Of a stretch of DNA of 64,000 bases, positions 1 to 7,120 are shown piece by piece. The notes beneath the pieces are model-generated. The model did no database searches. It worked only from the letters and a program-made list of their open reading frames with translations, and had not been told where the DNA came from. The DNA is from an uncultured Sphingobacteriaceae bacterium (GTDB lineage: Bacteria > Bacteroidota > Bacteroidia > Sphingobacteriales > Sphingobacteriaceae). The stretch covers positions 1-64,000 of the forward strand of contig CAMLLO010000014.1 of assembly GCA_946480915.1 (NCBI GenBank), in the 5' to 3' direction. Each line of letters opens with the position of its first letter. Positions within the stretch are counted from its first letter, which is position 1. The position numbers and the translations under genes were made by a program.

Positions 1-313
1 CCTGCTCAATAGCAATAATTTGGTAGCCTTTCTCGCGAAGATCATTTATCGCCTTAACTGTGCTTTCGAAATAGACCCAGTCAATTGATTGTGTGGCGCC
101 TAAGGCAGTTTTTTCGATTTCGCGGTGAGGTGGCTGACCGGTAATTCCGCATAGAACAACTTGTTCAACAGCAAAACCATCGGAGGTTCGAAATATTGAC
201 CCGACATTGTGCAAACTTCTGACGTTATCTAATACTACAACTATTGGAAGTTTTTGCTGCGTTTTGAATTCTTCCACACTTACGCGATTTAATTCATCGA
301 GTTTTAATTTCAT
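1..313 (-). CDS. TrmH/SpoU-family RNA methyltransferase, 3' end beyond the window
   Basis: Reading the minus strand from an ATG at 313 gives at least 104 residues without a stop, cut by the window edge. The protein contains VVLDNVRSLHNVGSIFRTSD at about residues 26-45, the SpoU/TrmH motif 1 (N-x-G-x-x-x-R), followed by the IEKTALGA region. The family transfers a methyl group from S-adenosylmethionine to ribose 2'-OH or another position in tRNA or rRNA. The C-terminal part that forms the knot and dimer interface is outside the window, so the RNA target cannot be assigned. It lies downstream of galK on the same strand, but a strong hairpin separates them. Confidence 0.85.
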   Translation of the reverse strand, partial: MKLKLDELNRVSVEEFKTQQKLPIVVVLDNVRSLHNVGSIFRTSDGFAVEQVVLCGITGQPPHREIEKTALGATQSIDWVYFESTVKAINDLREKGYQIIAIEQ

Positions 314-365
314 AATTTGTGAATCCCAGATAGTTTAATGCACAGAGGTAAAGAGTTGTATAAAC

Positions 366-388
366 TTCTATTAAATTCTTTAATAGAA
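366..388. repeat. perfect inverted repeat upstream of the TrmH-like gene
   Basis: Two perfect 10-base arms, TTCTATTAAA and TTTAATAGAA, flank a 3-base centre (TTC). The repeat sits 53-75 bases upstream of the TrmH-like start and 27 bases from the galK-side terminator. It could be a binding site or a weak hairpin; nothing identifies a cognate regulator. Confidence 0.5.
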
Positions 389-414
389 TTCCCCCGAGAT
401 GAGGTTTTGTTGTG

Positions 415-451
415 ATTAATAATCCGATCCTTTTAGGATCGGATTATTAAT
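415..451 (-). terminator. strong hairpin terminator after galK
   Basis: A perfect 16-base-pair stem (ATTAATAATCCGATCC with its complement) closes a 5-base loop. It lies 25 bases past the galK stop and upstream of the next gene on that strand. There is no long T tract, but the stem is long and AT-closed, as is common for Bacteroidota terminators. Confidence 0.75.
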
Positions 452-476
452 TTATGCTTGAGGATTGATGAATGTT

Positions 477-1628
477 TTATAATTCTCGGACGCCTGCACC
501 TATTTCCGAGCTGTAAACAGATGGGGCATATCCTATCTTTTGCGTGTAATACTCGGTGATCTTAGCGCTGAAATCATCAAAATAGTCTTTTTTTACCAAG
601 GCTATTGCACAGCCACCAAATCCTGCGCCTGTCATGCGAGCTCCTGTAACTTCGGGATAGCTCAAGCAAAACTCAACCAAGGTATCCAGTTCTTTTCCTG
701 AAACTTCGTATAGGTTTTTTAATGAGTCGTGTGATGAATACATTAGGTCGCCAAAATCTTTTAAACGATTCTCGGCAAGTGCCACCGCTGCTAATTCAAC
801 TCTGTCATTTTCTTCAACAACGTGTTTTGCACGGTTTAGAATAGTAATGTTAGAGATCAAATGTTTGTGTTTTTCAAAAGTTTCAGAATTAATATCACAT
901 AGATTATTAATCTGAAGCTCTTGCTGCAAAGCTTTTAAAGCTGTTTCACATTCACTAACGCGCTCATTATACTTGGATTCAGCAAGTTTTCTTGGCTTAT
1001 TAGTGTTAATAATGGCAAGTAAATGGTCGCCAAGGTTGCAATCGACAGCCTGGTAGTCCAGTGTTTCGCAGTTTAGTTTTAGCGCTTTGTCCTTTTCTCC
1101 GAACGTCACAGCGAACTGATCCATTATCCCTGAATTTACACCGATGAACTCGTTTTCGACTTTTTTACTTAATAAAACGATGTCCAGTTTAGAAAAACCG
1201 GCGTTAAATAAACTGTTGAAGGCATATGCAGTAACGATTTCGATAGATGCTGAGGAAGACAATCCTGCACCAATTGGTAGATCGCCGAAAAAAAGCATAT
1301 CCAAACCTTGAATCTGCTTGCCTTCTTTTATGAAATTATGTATAACTCCCAGAGGGTAGTTAAACCATGTCTCTCCGGTTTTTTCATAGAAGTCCTTCAC
1401 CGGTATATCTAAGACTTCATTAAAATTTGTACTTCTGAATCTGAAAATGCCATCGGCATTAGGTGCTGTTAAAAGTGTAGTTCCATAGGTAATAGCGCAT
1501 GGCATTACCAAGCCGCCGTTATAATCTATATGTTCTCCGATGAGATTGACTCTACCGGGAGCGAAAAATATGTTTGTGTTTTCCTGATTAAATAGCTCTT
1601 TGAATTGTTCTTTTAAACGTTCTGACAT
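477..1628 (-). CDS. galK: galactokinase
   Basis: Phosphorylates alpha-D-galactose with ATP to galactose-1-phosphate, the first committed step of the Leloir pathway in the cytosol. At 383 residues it is the usual length. The GHMP-kinase signatures are all visible: the galactokinase motif GRVNLIGEHIDYNGG at 25-39, the ATP-binding GAGLSSSAS at 120-128, the catalytic-base context GIMDQF with Asp170, and the C-terminal GAGFGGC at 334-340. The ATG at 1628 puts the galactokinase motif at its normal distance from the N-terminus. No galT, galE or galactose transporter is adjacent, so it stands as a single transcription unit closed by the hairpin at 415-451. Confidence 0.96.
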   Translation of the reverse strand: MSERLKEQFKELFNQENTNIFFAPGRVNLIGEHIDYNGGLVMPCAITYGTTLLTAPNADGIFRFRSTNFNEVLDIPVKDFYEKTGETWFNYPLGVIHNFIKEGKQIQGLDMLFFGDLPIGAGLSSSASIEIVTAYAFNSLFNAGFSKLDIVLLSKKVENEFIGVNSGIMDQFAVTFGEKDKALKLNCETLDYQAVDCNLGDHLLAIINTNKPRKLAESKYNERVSECETALKALQQELQINNLCDINSETFEKHKHLISNITILNRAKHVVEENDRVELAAVALAENRLKDFGDLMYSSHDSLKNLYEVSGKELDTLVEFCLSYPEVTGARMTGAGFGGCAIALVKKDYFDDFSAKITEYYTQKIGYAPSVYSSEIGAGVREL

Positions 1629-1763
1629 AATGCTTTAAATGAATCGGCTAAATTATAATAATTTTTTAGCAGTAATATAGATTTTGAATTAAAGCAATAA
1701 TTTTGAGGGAGATTTTTATAATTCTTTTCTATCTATTTACAGAACACACGATTTAAAAAGGTG

Positions 1764-1802
1764 ATAAATAAAAAGAGAATCGACAACATCTGACGATTCT
1801 CT
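1764..1802 (-). terminator. intrinsic terminator after the first PepSY-like gene
   Basis: On the minus strand AGAGAATCG and CGATTCTCT form a 9-base-pair stem with an 11-base loop, followed by TTTTTATTTAT. This is the classical hairpin plus T-tract layout, 37 bases past the stop of the gene at 1839-2321. Confidence 0.85.
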
Positions 1803-1838
1803 GGTAAGTAGATTAAAATATTATGTTTTTATAGCTGT

Positions 1839-2321
1839 TTATAAATTTATCGTTTTAAAAAGCGTAACAGATAGTGATGGGGACACGCTCACATAGAGTT
1901 GTTTCGTTTCGTTAATTAAATCAACCCAATAGGTGCCTAAATCATTAAAATCACTATTTCCCTCTGGCCTGCCAACAATTTTTAAGGCTGAAGAAAACGA
2001 GTAGTCTTTAAATTTTTTTTCCATTTCGGTGCGGGCTTTTTCAGGTAATTGATCATAGGTTAAATATTCCACCGCTCCAAGGTAGCTTCCTTGTAAATCG
2101 TATAAGGCGGCCATCTTTTTTCCTTCAGAAGTAAAAGTGGCTTTAACGTATTGCTGGTTTATTCTCCAGGCAATATCTTTTGCCGATTTAAATTCATCTT
2201 CAAATTGTCTGAGAGTTGCGTAAGAAACTTTCTTTACATCATCTTTTAGATCAGTCAGGTCAATTGCAAACGAACTTGCTGTTACAAAGACTAAGGCGAT
2301 AATAAATAATAATTTTTTCAT
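1839..2321 (-). CDS. secreted PepSY-like (BLIP-fold) protein, copy A
   Basis: A 160-residue exported protein of unknown function. An N-terminal signal peptide is clear (MKKLLFIIALVFVTASSFA, residues 1-19, SPase I-like end). The mature part follows the Bacteroidota PepSY-like pattern: an aromatic-rich strand (AWRINQQYVKATF), G-x-x-x-A-x-YD, then an LP-x-x-A turn before a helix and a closing YWVDL strand. The fold is related to beta-lactamase-inhibitor-like repeats, and members are small periplasmic or surface proteins. It is a close paralogue of the gene at 2598-3098 on the same strand. Each copy has its own -7 box and terminator, so they look separately transcribed. Assignment to the PepSY-like family is by pattern recognition. 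Confidence 0.75.
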   Translation of the reverse strand: MKKLLFIIALVFVTASSFAIDLTDLKDDVKKVSYATLRQFEDEFKSAKDIAWRINQQYVKATFTSEGKKMAALYDLQGSYLGAVEYLTYDQLPEKARTEMEKKFKDYSFSSALKIVGRPEGNSDFNDLGTYWVDLINETKQLYVSVSPSLSVTLFKTINL

Positions 2322-2342
2322 GGTATTAAATTAAATTCTCAA

Positions 2343-2350
2343 CAAATATA
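2343..2350 (-). promoter_or_regulatory. -7 promoter box for PepSY-like copy A
   Basis: On the minus strand TATATTTG matches the Bacteroidota -7 consensus TAnnTTTG, 21 bases before the ATG at 2321. No good TTTG -33 box is seen at the expected distance. Confidence 0.5.
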
Positions 2351-2540
2351 GCTATGTTTTGAAAATAGTATCACGAAATTCCAGTTTTTATGTAAATTTA
2401 ATAATTACTTAACATGCATATGGAAATTTTCAAAGGTGTCTCAAATGAGGTTTTTCTATAATGGGCGATTCCTGAGATCTTCCTGGAGTTTGAATTACGA
2501 AAGAGCAAAGAGGTATTGGAGGAAGGATTTAGCAATAGTT

Positions 2541-2580
2541 AATAAAATAGAAAAGCCGTCTTATTCAGACGGCCTTTCTA
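2541..2580 (-). terminator. intrinsic terminator after the second PepSY-like gene
   Basis: The minus strand folds as AGAAAGGCCGTC, a 7-base loop, then GACGGCTTTTCT, followed by ATTTTATT. It is a 12-base-pair stem with one wobble pair just beyond the stop of the gene at 2598-3098, and it prevents read-through into copy A's promoter region. Confidence 0.85.
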
Positions 2581-2597
2581 AAATCACTGATTGTTAT

Positions 2598-3098
2598 CTA
2601 GTTTTTTGCAAGGGTTTCAAAATTTGTGCTTTTATAAAGCGCCACATCGGTTTTAGGTGAAACGTTGATATAAATTCGTTCACTTTCGTTAGCTAAATCG
2701 ACCCAGTATGAACCAACATCATTAAATGATGAGTTATCGGTTGGTCTGCTCACGATTTTGCGAGCTGAAACGAAAGCGAAATCTTTATATTTGTTTTTGA
2801 TTTCCGTTTTTGCTTTATAGGGCAATTGATCATAAGAAATATATTCGATTGACCCAACAAAATTCCCGTCCAGATCGTAGAGGGCTGCCATTCTTTTTCC
2901 TGATGAGAAAAAGGAAGCTTTAACATATTTCTCATTAACTATCCATGACACATTTTTTGCTGTGCTAAATTCTTGCTGAAATTGTGAAAGTGCTGAAGAA
3001 GAAACTTTTTTAACAGCTATATTTCTTTTTGTTTTTTCGATGGCAAATATGCCTGGGATTATTAAAGATAAAACGATAATTAATAATATTCTTTTCAT
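2598..3098 (-). CDS. secreted PepSY-like (BLIP-fold) protein, copy B
   Basis: A 166-residue exported protein with signal peptide MKRILLIIVLSLIIPGIFA at residues 1-19. It aligns along its whole length with the gene at 1839-2321: both share SALSQFQQEFSTAKNVSW-type, KRMAALYDLDG and YDQLP segments and the GSYWVDL ending. The two are an obvious tandem duplication that has since diverged. Family members are small extracytoplasmic proteins and no catalytic residues are apparent. A full promoter can be read upstream (3121-3152). The function is unknown; a role as a periplasmic binding or inhibitory protein is only suggested by the fold. Confidence 0.75.
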   Translation of the reverse strand: MKRILLIIVLSLIIPGIFAIEKTKRNIAVKKVSSSALSQFQQEFSTAKNVSWIVNEKYVKASFFSSGKRMAALYDLDGNFVGSIEYISYDQLPYKAKTEIKNKYKDFAFVSARKIVSRPTDNSSFNDVGSYWVDLANESERIYINVSPKTDVALYKSTNFETLAKN

Positions 3099-3120
3099 AG
3101 TATTTAAATTAAATCCATAA

Positions 3121-3152
3121 CAAAGGTAGTGTGTGGATGATAATAATTCAAA
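3121..3152 (-). promoter_or_regulatory. complete -33/-7 promoter for PepSY-like copy B
   Basis: On the minus strand a TTTG (3149-3152) precedes a TACCTTTG (3121-3128) by 20 bases. This fits the Bacteroidota sigma factor pattern TTTG-N19/20-TAnnTTTG. The ATG of the gene follows 22 bases after the -7 box. Confidence 0.65.
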
Positions 3153-3375
3153 AAAAATTCAATTATTATGACATATTAATAAAATTATGTAAGATTTGTT
3201 AAAATTTAAAAAAAGGCCGTTGTTGTTAGTCTGGTTTTTATGAAATTCTTAAAATAATTAAGGCTGAGTTTAACCGGCGGCATCAGAGCTTCGGTATATA
3301 ATACATTATAATTGTTGATAAGCATTTTTGTATTTATCATCTTATAAATCCAAATTCGCAGAATGGATTACATGT

Positions 3376-5622
3376 ATGGAAAACAATAAGGGATATTCTA
3401 AGCAAGTTGCCGGAGAGTTGTCAATTACAGAAAAGCAAGTTGCCTCCACCATAACTTTATTAGAAGAAGGAGCTACCGTTCCGTTTATTTCAAGATATCG
3501 GAAAGAATTAACAGGAAGTCTTGATGAGGTTCAGATTGCTGCTATTCGGGATCGGGTTGAACAATTAAAAGAATTAGACAAAAGAAAAGAAGCGATCCTT
3601 AAATCCTTAACAGAGTTAAGAAAGCTTACGCCTGACTTAGAAAGCCAAGTGAATGGTGCAGAAACCCTGAGCTTGCTGGAAGATATTTATCTTCCTTATC
3701 GTCCAAAGAGGAAAACCCGGGCCAGTGTCGCAAGGGAAAAAGGATTGCAGCCTCTCGCCGATTTGATAATGGCTCAAAATAAATTTGACTTAAGTACAGA
3801 GGCCTCCAGATACATTGATGCCGAAAAAGGCATTTCTACAGAAGATGAAGCGTTGGCCGGGGCTAGAGATATCATCGCTGAGTTTATTAGTGAACATACC
3901 GAAGCAAGAGCGGTGATAAGGCAATTGTTTCTGGATAAGGGAGTTTTTCAGTCAAAAGTGATATCTGGAAAGGAAGTTGAAGGAGTAAAGTACCAGGATT
4001 ATTTTGACTGGACCGAATCTGTGAAAACAGCACCTTCGCATAGAATACTTGCACTTAGAAGAGCTGAAAAGGAGTTGATTCTTTCGTTGGATGTTTTTCC
4101 ACCGATTGAAGATGCCGTCAGTATGCTTGAAAAGATATTTATAAATGCAAATAATAATGTTTCTGAACAGGTAAAGCTTGCTGTGAGTGATGCCTATAAA
4201 CGCTTGTTAAAGCCCTCGATGGAAACAGAAATACGTTTGCTAACCAAGAGAAGGGCGGATGAAGAAGCTATTCGCGTTTTTGCAGAGAATGCCAGACAGT
4301 TATTACTTGCGGCTCCTTTAGGGCAAAAACGTGTAATGGCAATCGACCCGGGATTCAGAACAGGTTGTAAAGTTGTTTGTTTAGATGCACAGGGTCAGCT
4401 AGTCGAAAATACAAATATTTACCCGCACAGCGGCGCCGGCGGTTTAGCTGAAGCAGAAAAAACTATCCCATTTTTAGTGTCGAAATATCAGATTGAAGCC
4501 ATCGCCATTGGTAATGGTACAGCTGGAAGAGAAACGGAGGCGTTTGTTAGAAAGTTAAATCTACCAGAGGTAATTGTAGTAATGGTGAATGAAAGTGGCG
4601 CTTCCATTTATTCTGCCTCTGATGCAGCTAGAGAGGAGTTTCCTGACAAGGATGTTACGGTTAGAGGAGCGGTTTCAATTGGTAGACGATTAACTGATCC
4701 ATTGGCAGAGCTTGTTAAAATAGATCCTAAATCTATTGGTGTTGGTCAATACCAGCATGATGTAGATCAAAATAAACTTCAAACATCCTTGGATGATACT
4801 GTTATCAGCTGCGTAAATGCTGTTGGTGTTGAACTTAATACAGCTTCGAAACAAATACTGTCTTACATATCCGGATTAGGCCCGCAGATAGCACAAAATA
4901 TTGTCGATTATCGAAATATGAATGGAGCTTTCAAGAAGCGTGAGGAGCTTAAGAAAGTTGCCAGGCTTGGCGATAAAGCTTTTGAGCAGGCTGCCGGATT
5001 TTTACGGATAAGAAATGCAGAACATCCCCTTGATGCCAGCGCGGTACACCCGGAGCGGTATGCATTGGTTGAACAAATGGCTAAGGATTTGAATTGCAGT
5101 GTGGCTGATTTGATGAAGGACGAGAGTCTGCGAAAAAGAATTGCCATTCAACGGTATGTGAGTGATTCAGCAGGTTTACCCACTTTGAATGATATCATCC
5201 AGGAACTGGCGAAACCTGGTCGCGATCCAAGAGAGCAATTCGAAGCATTTAGCTTTACTGAGGGAATTAATAGTATCTCAGACTTAAAAGTTGGAATGAC
5301 ACTTCCCGGAATTGTAACGAATATCACCAACTTTGGTGCCTTTGTTGATATTGGTGTTCATCAGGATGGTTTGGTGCATCTAAGCCAGCTATCTAATCGC
5401 TTCGTTAAGGATCCTAACGAAGTAGTTAAGGTTCATCAGCAGGTTGAAGTTACTGTCACCGAAGTGGATGTAAACCGGAAACGAATTGCTTTATCAATGA
5501 AGAAGGATGAGCCACAACGGAAAACGAGTTCTGTAAAAGCTCAGTCAGCTAAACACAAACAGCAAAAACCAGAGACGGATATGAGCGATAAACTGGCTGC
5601 CTTGCGACAAAAATTTTCCTAG
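3376..5622 (+). CDS. tex: Tex, transcription accessory / RNA-binding protein
   Basis: A 748-residue nucleic-acid-binding protein, the bacterial relative of Spt6. Visible in order are an N-terminal helical region, the GATVPFISRYRKE segment, the YqgF/RNase H-like domain (RVMAIDPGFRTGCK near residue 318), helix-hairpin-helix segments (YISGLGPQIAQNIVDYRN), and a C-terminal S1 RNA-binding domain at about 635-705 (VGMTLPGIVTNITNFGAFVD). A lysine-rich tail follows. The frame is open to a TTG at 3328, but the ATG at 3376 (MENNKGYSKQ) matches where Tex proteins normally begin. No operon partner is evident. Confidence 0.95.
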   Translation: MENNKGYSKQVAGELSITEKQVASTITLLEEGATVPFISRYRKELTGSLDEVQIAAIRDRVEQLKELDKRKEAILKSLTELRKLTPDLESQVNGAETLSLLEDIYLPYRPKRKTRASVAREKGLQPLADLIMAQNKFDLSTEASRYIDAEKGISTEDEALAGARDIIAEFISEHTEARAVIRQLFLDKGVFQSKVISGKEVEGVKYQDYFDWTESVKTAPSHRILALRRAEKELILSLDVFPPIEDAVSMLEKIFINANNNVSEQVKLAVSDAYKRLLKPSMETEIRLLTKRRADEEAIRVFAENARQLLLAAPLGQKRVMAIDPGFRTGCKVVCLDAQGQLVENTNIYPHSGAGGLAEAEKTIPFLVSKYQIEAIAIGNGTAGRETEAFVRKLNLPEVIVVMVNESGASIYSASDAAREEFPDKDVTVRGAVSIGRRLTDPLAELVKIDPKSIGVGQYQHDVDQNKLQTSLDDTVISCVNAVGVELNTASKQILSYISGLGPQIAQNIVDYRNMNGAFKKREELKKVARLGDKAFEQAAGFLRIRNAEHPLDASAVHPERYALVEQMAKDLNCSVADLMKDESLRKRIAIQRYVSDSAGLPTLNDIIQELAKPGRDPREQFEAFSFTEGINSISDLKVGMTLPGIVTNITNFGAFVDIGVHQDGLVHLSQLSNRFVKDPNEVVKVHQQVEVTVTEVDVNRKRIALSMKKDEPQRKTSSVKAQSAKHKQQKPETDMSDKLAALRQKFS

Positions 5623-5727
5623 CTGGCTAAAAAGCATAAACTGGGATAGTAGCCGAAGTGTTTAATAGGAATCTTTTTTGATTAATAATAAATTTTTTCC
5701 TATATTTTAGTGTAATAACTGTGGTAG

Positions 5728-6840
5728 TTGAGTAAGCTTGTGCGAAGTATTCGTCATTTGTTTAAAAGTGCTGTTAAGTGGGTTTCCGGCTCGCCCCTGC
5801 CTCCGAATGCTTTAAAGAGAAAAAGGATTTTATCGATTGACGGTGGCGGCATGCGTGGTATTATTGCGGGTCAGATCCTTGTTGTACTTGAAAAAAAGCT
5901 TCAAAAAAAATCCGGTAATCCAAACGCACGCCTGGCCGACTATTTCGATTTTTTTGCCGGTACCAGTACAGGAGGTATCCTCACTTGCCTTTATTTGTGC
6001 CCCTCCGAAGATGATCCGGCAAAAGCCCGTTACAGTGCAGAAGAAGCCATCGGGCTTTACATAAAGAATGGCTTCGAAATTTTCAAACTCTCAATATGGA
6101 AAAAGCTGTCCAATCCTGAAGGAATTATTCATGAAATCTATAATGTAATAGAACTGGAAAAAATTCTCAAAAAGTATTTTGGAACCTTAAAATTGAGCAA
6201 TTTATTGAAGCCATGTCTCATCACCTCTTTTAATATTAACAAACGAACACCGCATTTTTTTGCTCAGCATGAAGCTGTTAAATTTGGAGATTCGAACGAT
6301 TTTTTTGTTTGTGATGTATGTCGGGCAACCTCGGCTGCTCCCACCTATTTCGAAACGGCATTGATAAAGTCGATCAGCGATGTTTCGTACCCTTTAGTGG
6401 ATGGGGGCGTTTTTGCTAACAATCCCGCGATGTGTGCCTATTCAGAAGTTCAAAATGCTAAAGGTTTCCCCTCTGCAAAGGATATGTTTATCGTTTCCAT
6501 TGGTACGAACGTTTCAAAAAGACCTCTTCAAATCAATAATGCTATAGGCTGGGGGTCAATTGCATGGTCAAGGCCAATGATTGATCTTATGATGACCACC
6601 GCTTCGGAAACAATCGATTTTTATCTGAAAAAAATATTTGCAGCCGGGGGTAATGGCCAGAATTATATTAGAATACAACCCGGCAGTTTTCATAAAGCTA
6701 AACCAAGAATAGACAATGCCACGCCACAAAATATTCAGGCATTGATTGAAGTGGGAAATATCACAGCTATGGATTATTCTGACGAATTGGATCGTATTGC
6801 GGATGTATTATTGGAAGGCTCCGAACCTCTGGAATTTTAA
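5728..6840 (+). CDS. patatin-like phospholipase
   Basis: A 370-residue serine lipid acyl hydrolase predicted to cleave phospholipid or neutral-lipid acyl esters. The patatin Ser-Asp dyad is complete: oxyanion-hole DGGGMRG at about 37-43, nucleophile elbow GTSTGG at 78-83 (Ser80), and DGG with Asp225 followed by the typical VFANNPA. No signal peptide is seen. The start is unusual. No ATG precedes the first motif, and a TAG lies immediately before the TTG at 5728, so TTG 5728 (or GTG 5740) must be used. Some patatins are CBASS effectors, but no cyclase or sensor gene is adjacent, so a metabolic or membrane-turnover role is the default. Confidence 0.88.
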   Translation: MSKLVRSIRHLFKSAVKWVSGSPLPPNALKRKRILSIDGGGMRGIIAGQILVVLEKKLQKKSGNPNARLADYFDFFAGTSTGGILTCLYLCPSEDDPAKARYSAEEAIGLYIKNGFEIFKLSIWKKLSNPEGIIHEIYNVIELEKILKKYFGTLKLSNLLKPCLITSFNINKRTPHFFAQHEAVKFGDSNDFFVCDVCRATSAAPTYFETALIKSISDVSYPLVDGGVFANNPAMCAYSEVQNAKGFPSAKDMFIVSIGTNVSKRPLQINNAIGWGSIAWSRPMIDLMMTTASETIDFYLKKIFAAGGNGQNYIRIQPGSFHKAKPRIDNATPQNIQALIEVGNITAMDYSDELDRIADVLLEGSEPLEF

Positions 6841-7120
6841 AGGTTATTTACTTTCGGGGGTATTTATCGGACTGAGAATACTGCCTGTGTTTTACAGTAA
6901 TATCTAGAAGGGTGGGCCCTAAGCTTAGGAATTTATAATCTGCTTTCGTGTTCTTTTGCGGTTGAAATACTTCAGAGAATTTCGTATATTGACTAGTGGA
7001 ATCTTGTTGGATTGTTAGCCAGCTTAGTTGCAATCGATCGCAGTTTACATTGTGGCAGTCTGGATCTAATCGATTGAATTTGTTTGCTGATAGAAATAAC
7101 CCGGTTAAAATTTAATCCTT

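Noticed and set aside
5728..6840. CBASS anti-phage system around the patatin gene
   Set aside because: Patatins can be CBASS effectors, but there is no CD-NTase, HORMA or Cap gene nearby.
6848..7033. 61-codon minus-strand frame between patatin and fadN
   Set aside because: The only gene-like frame in that spacer, but no hydrophobic, domain or composition signal supports it.
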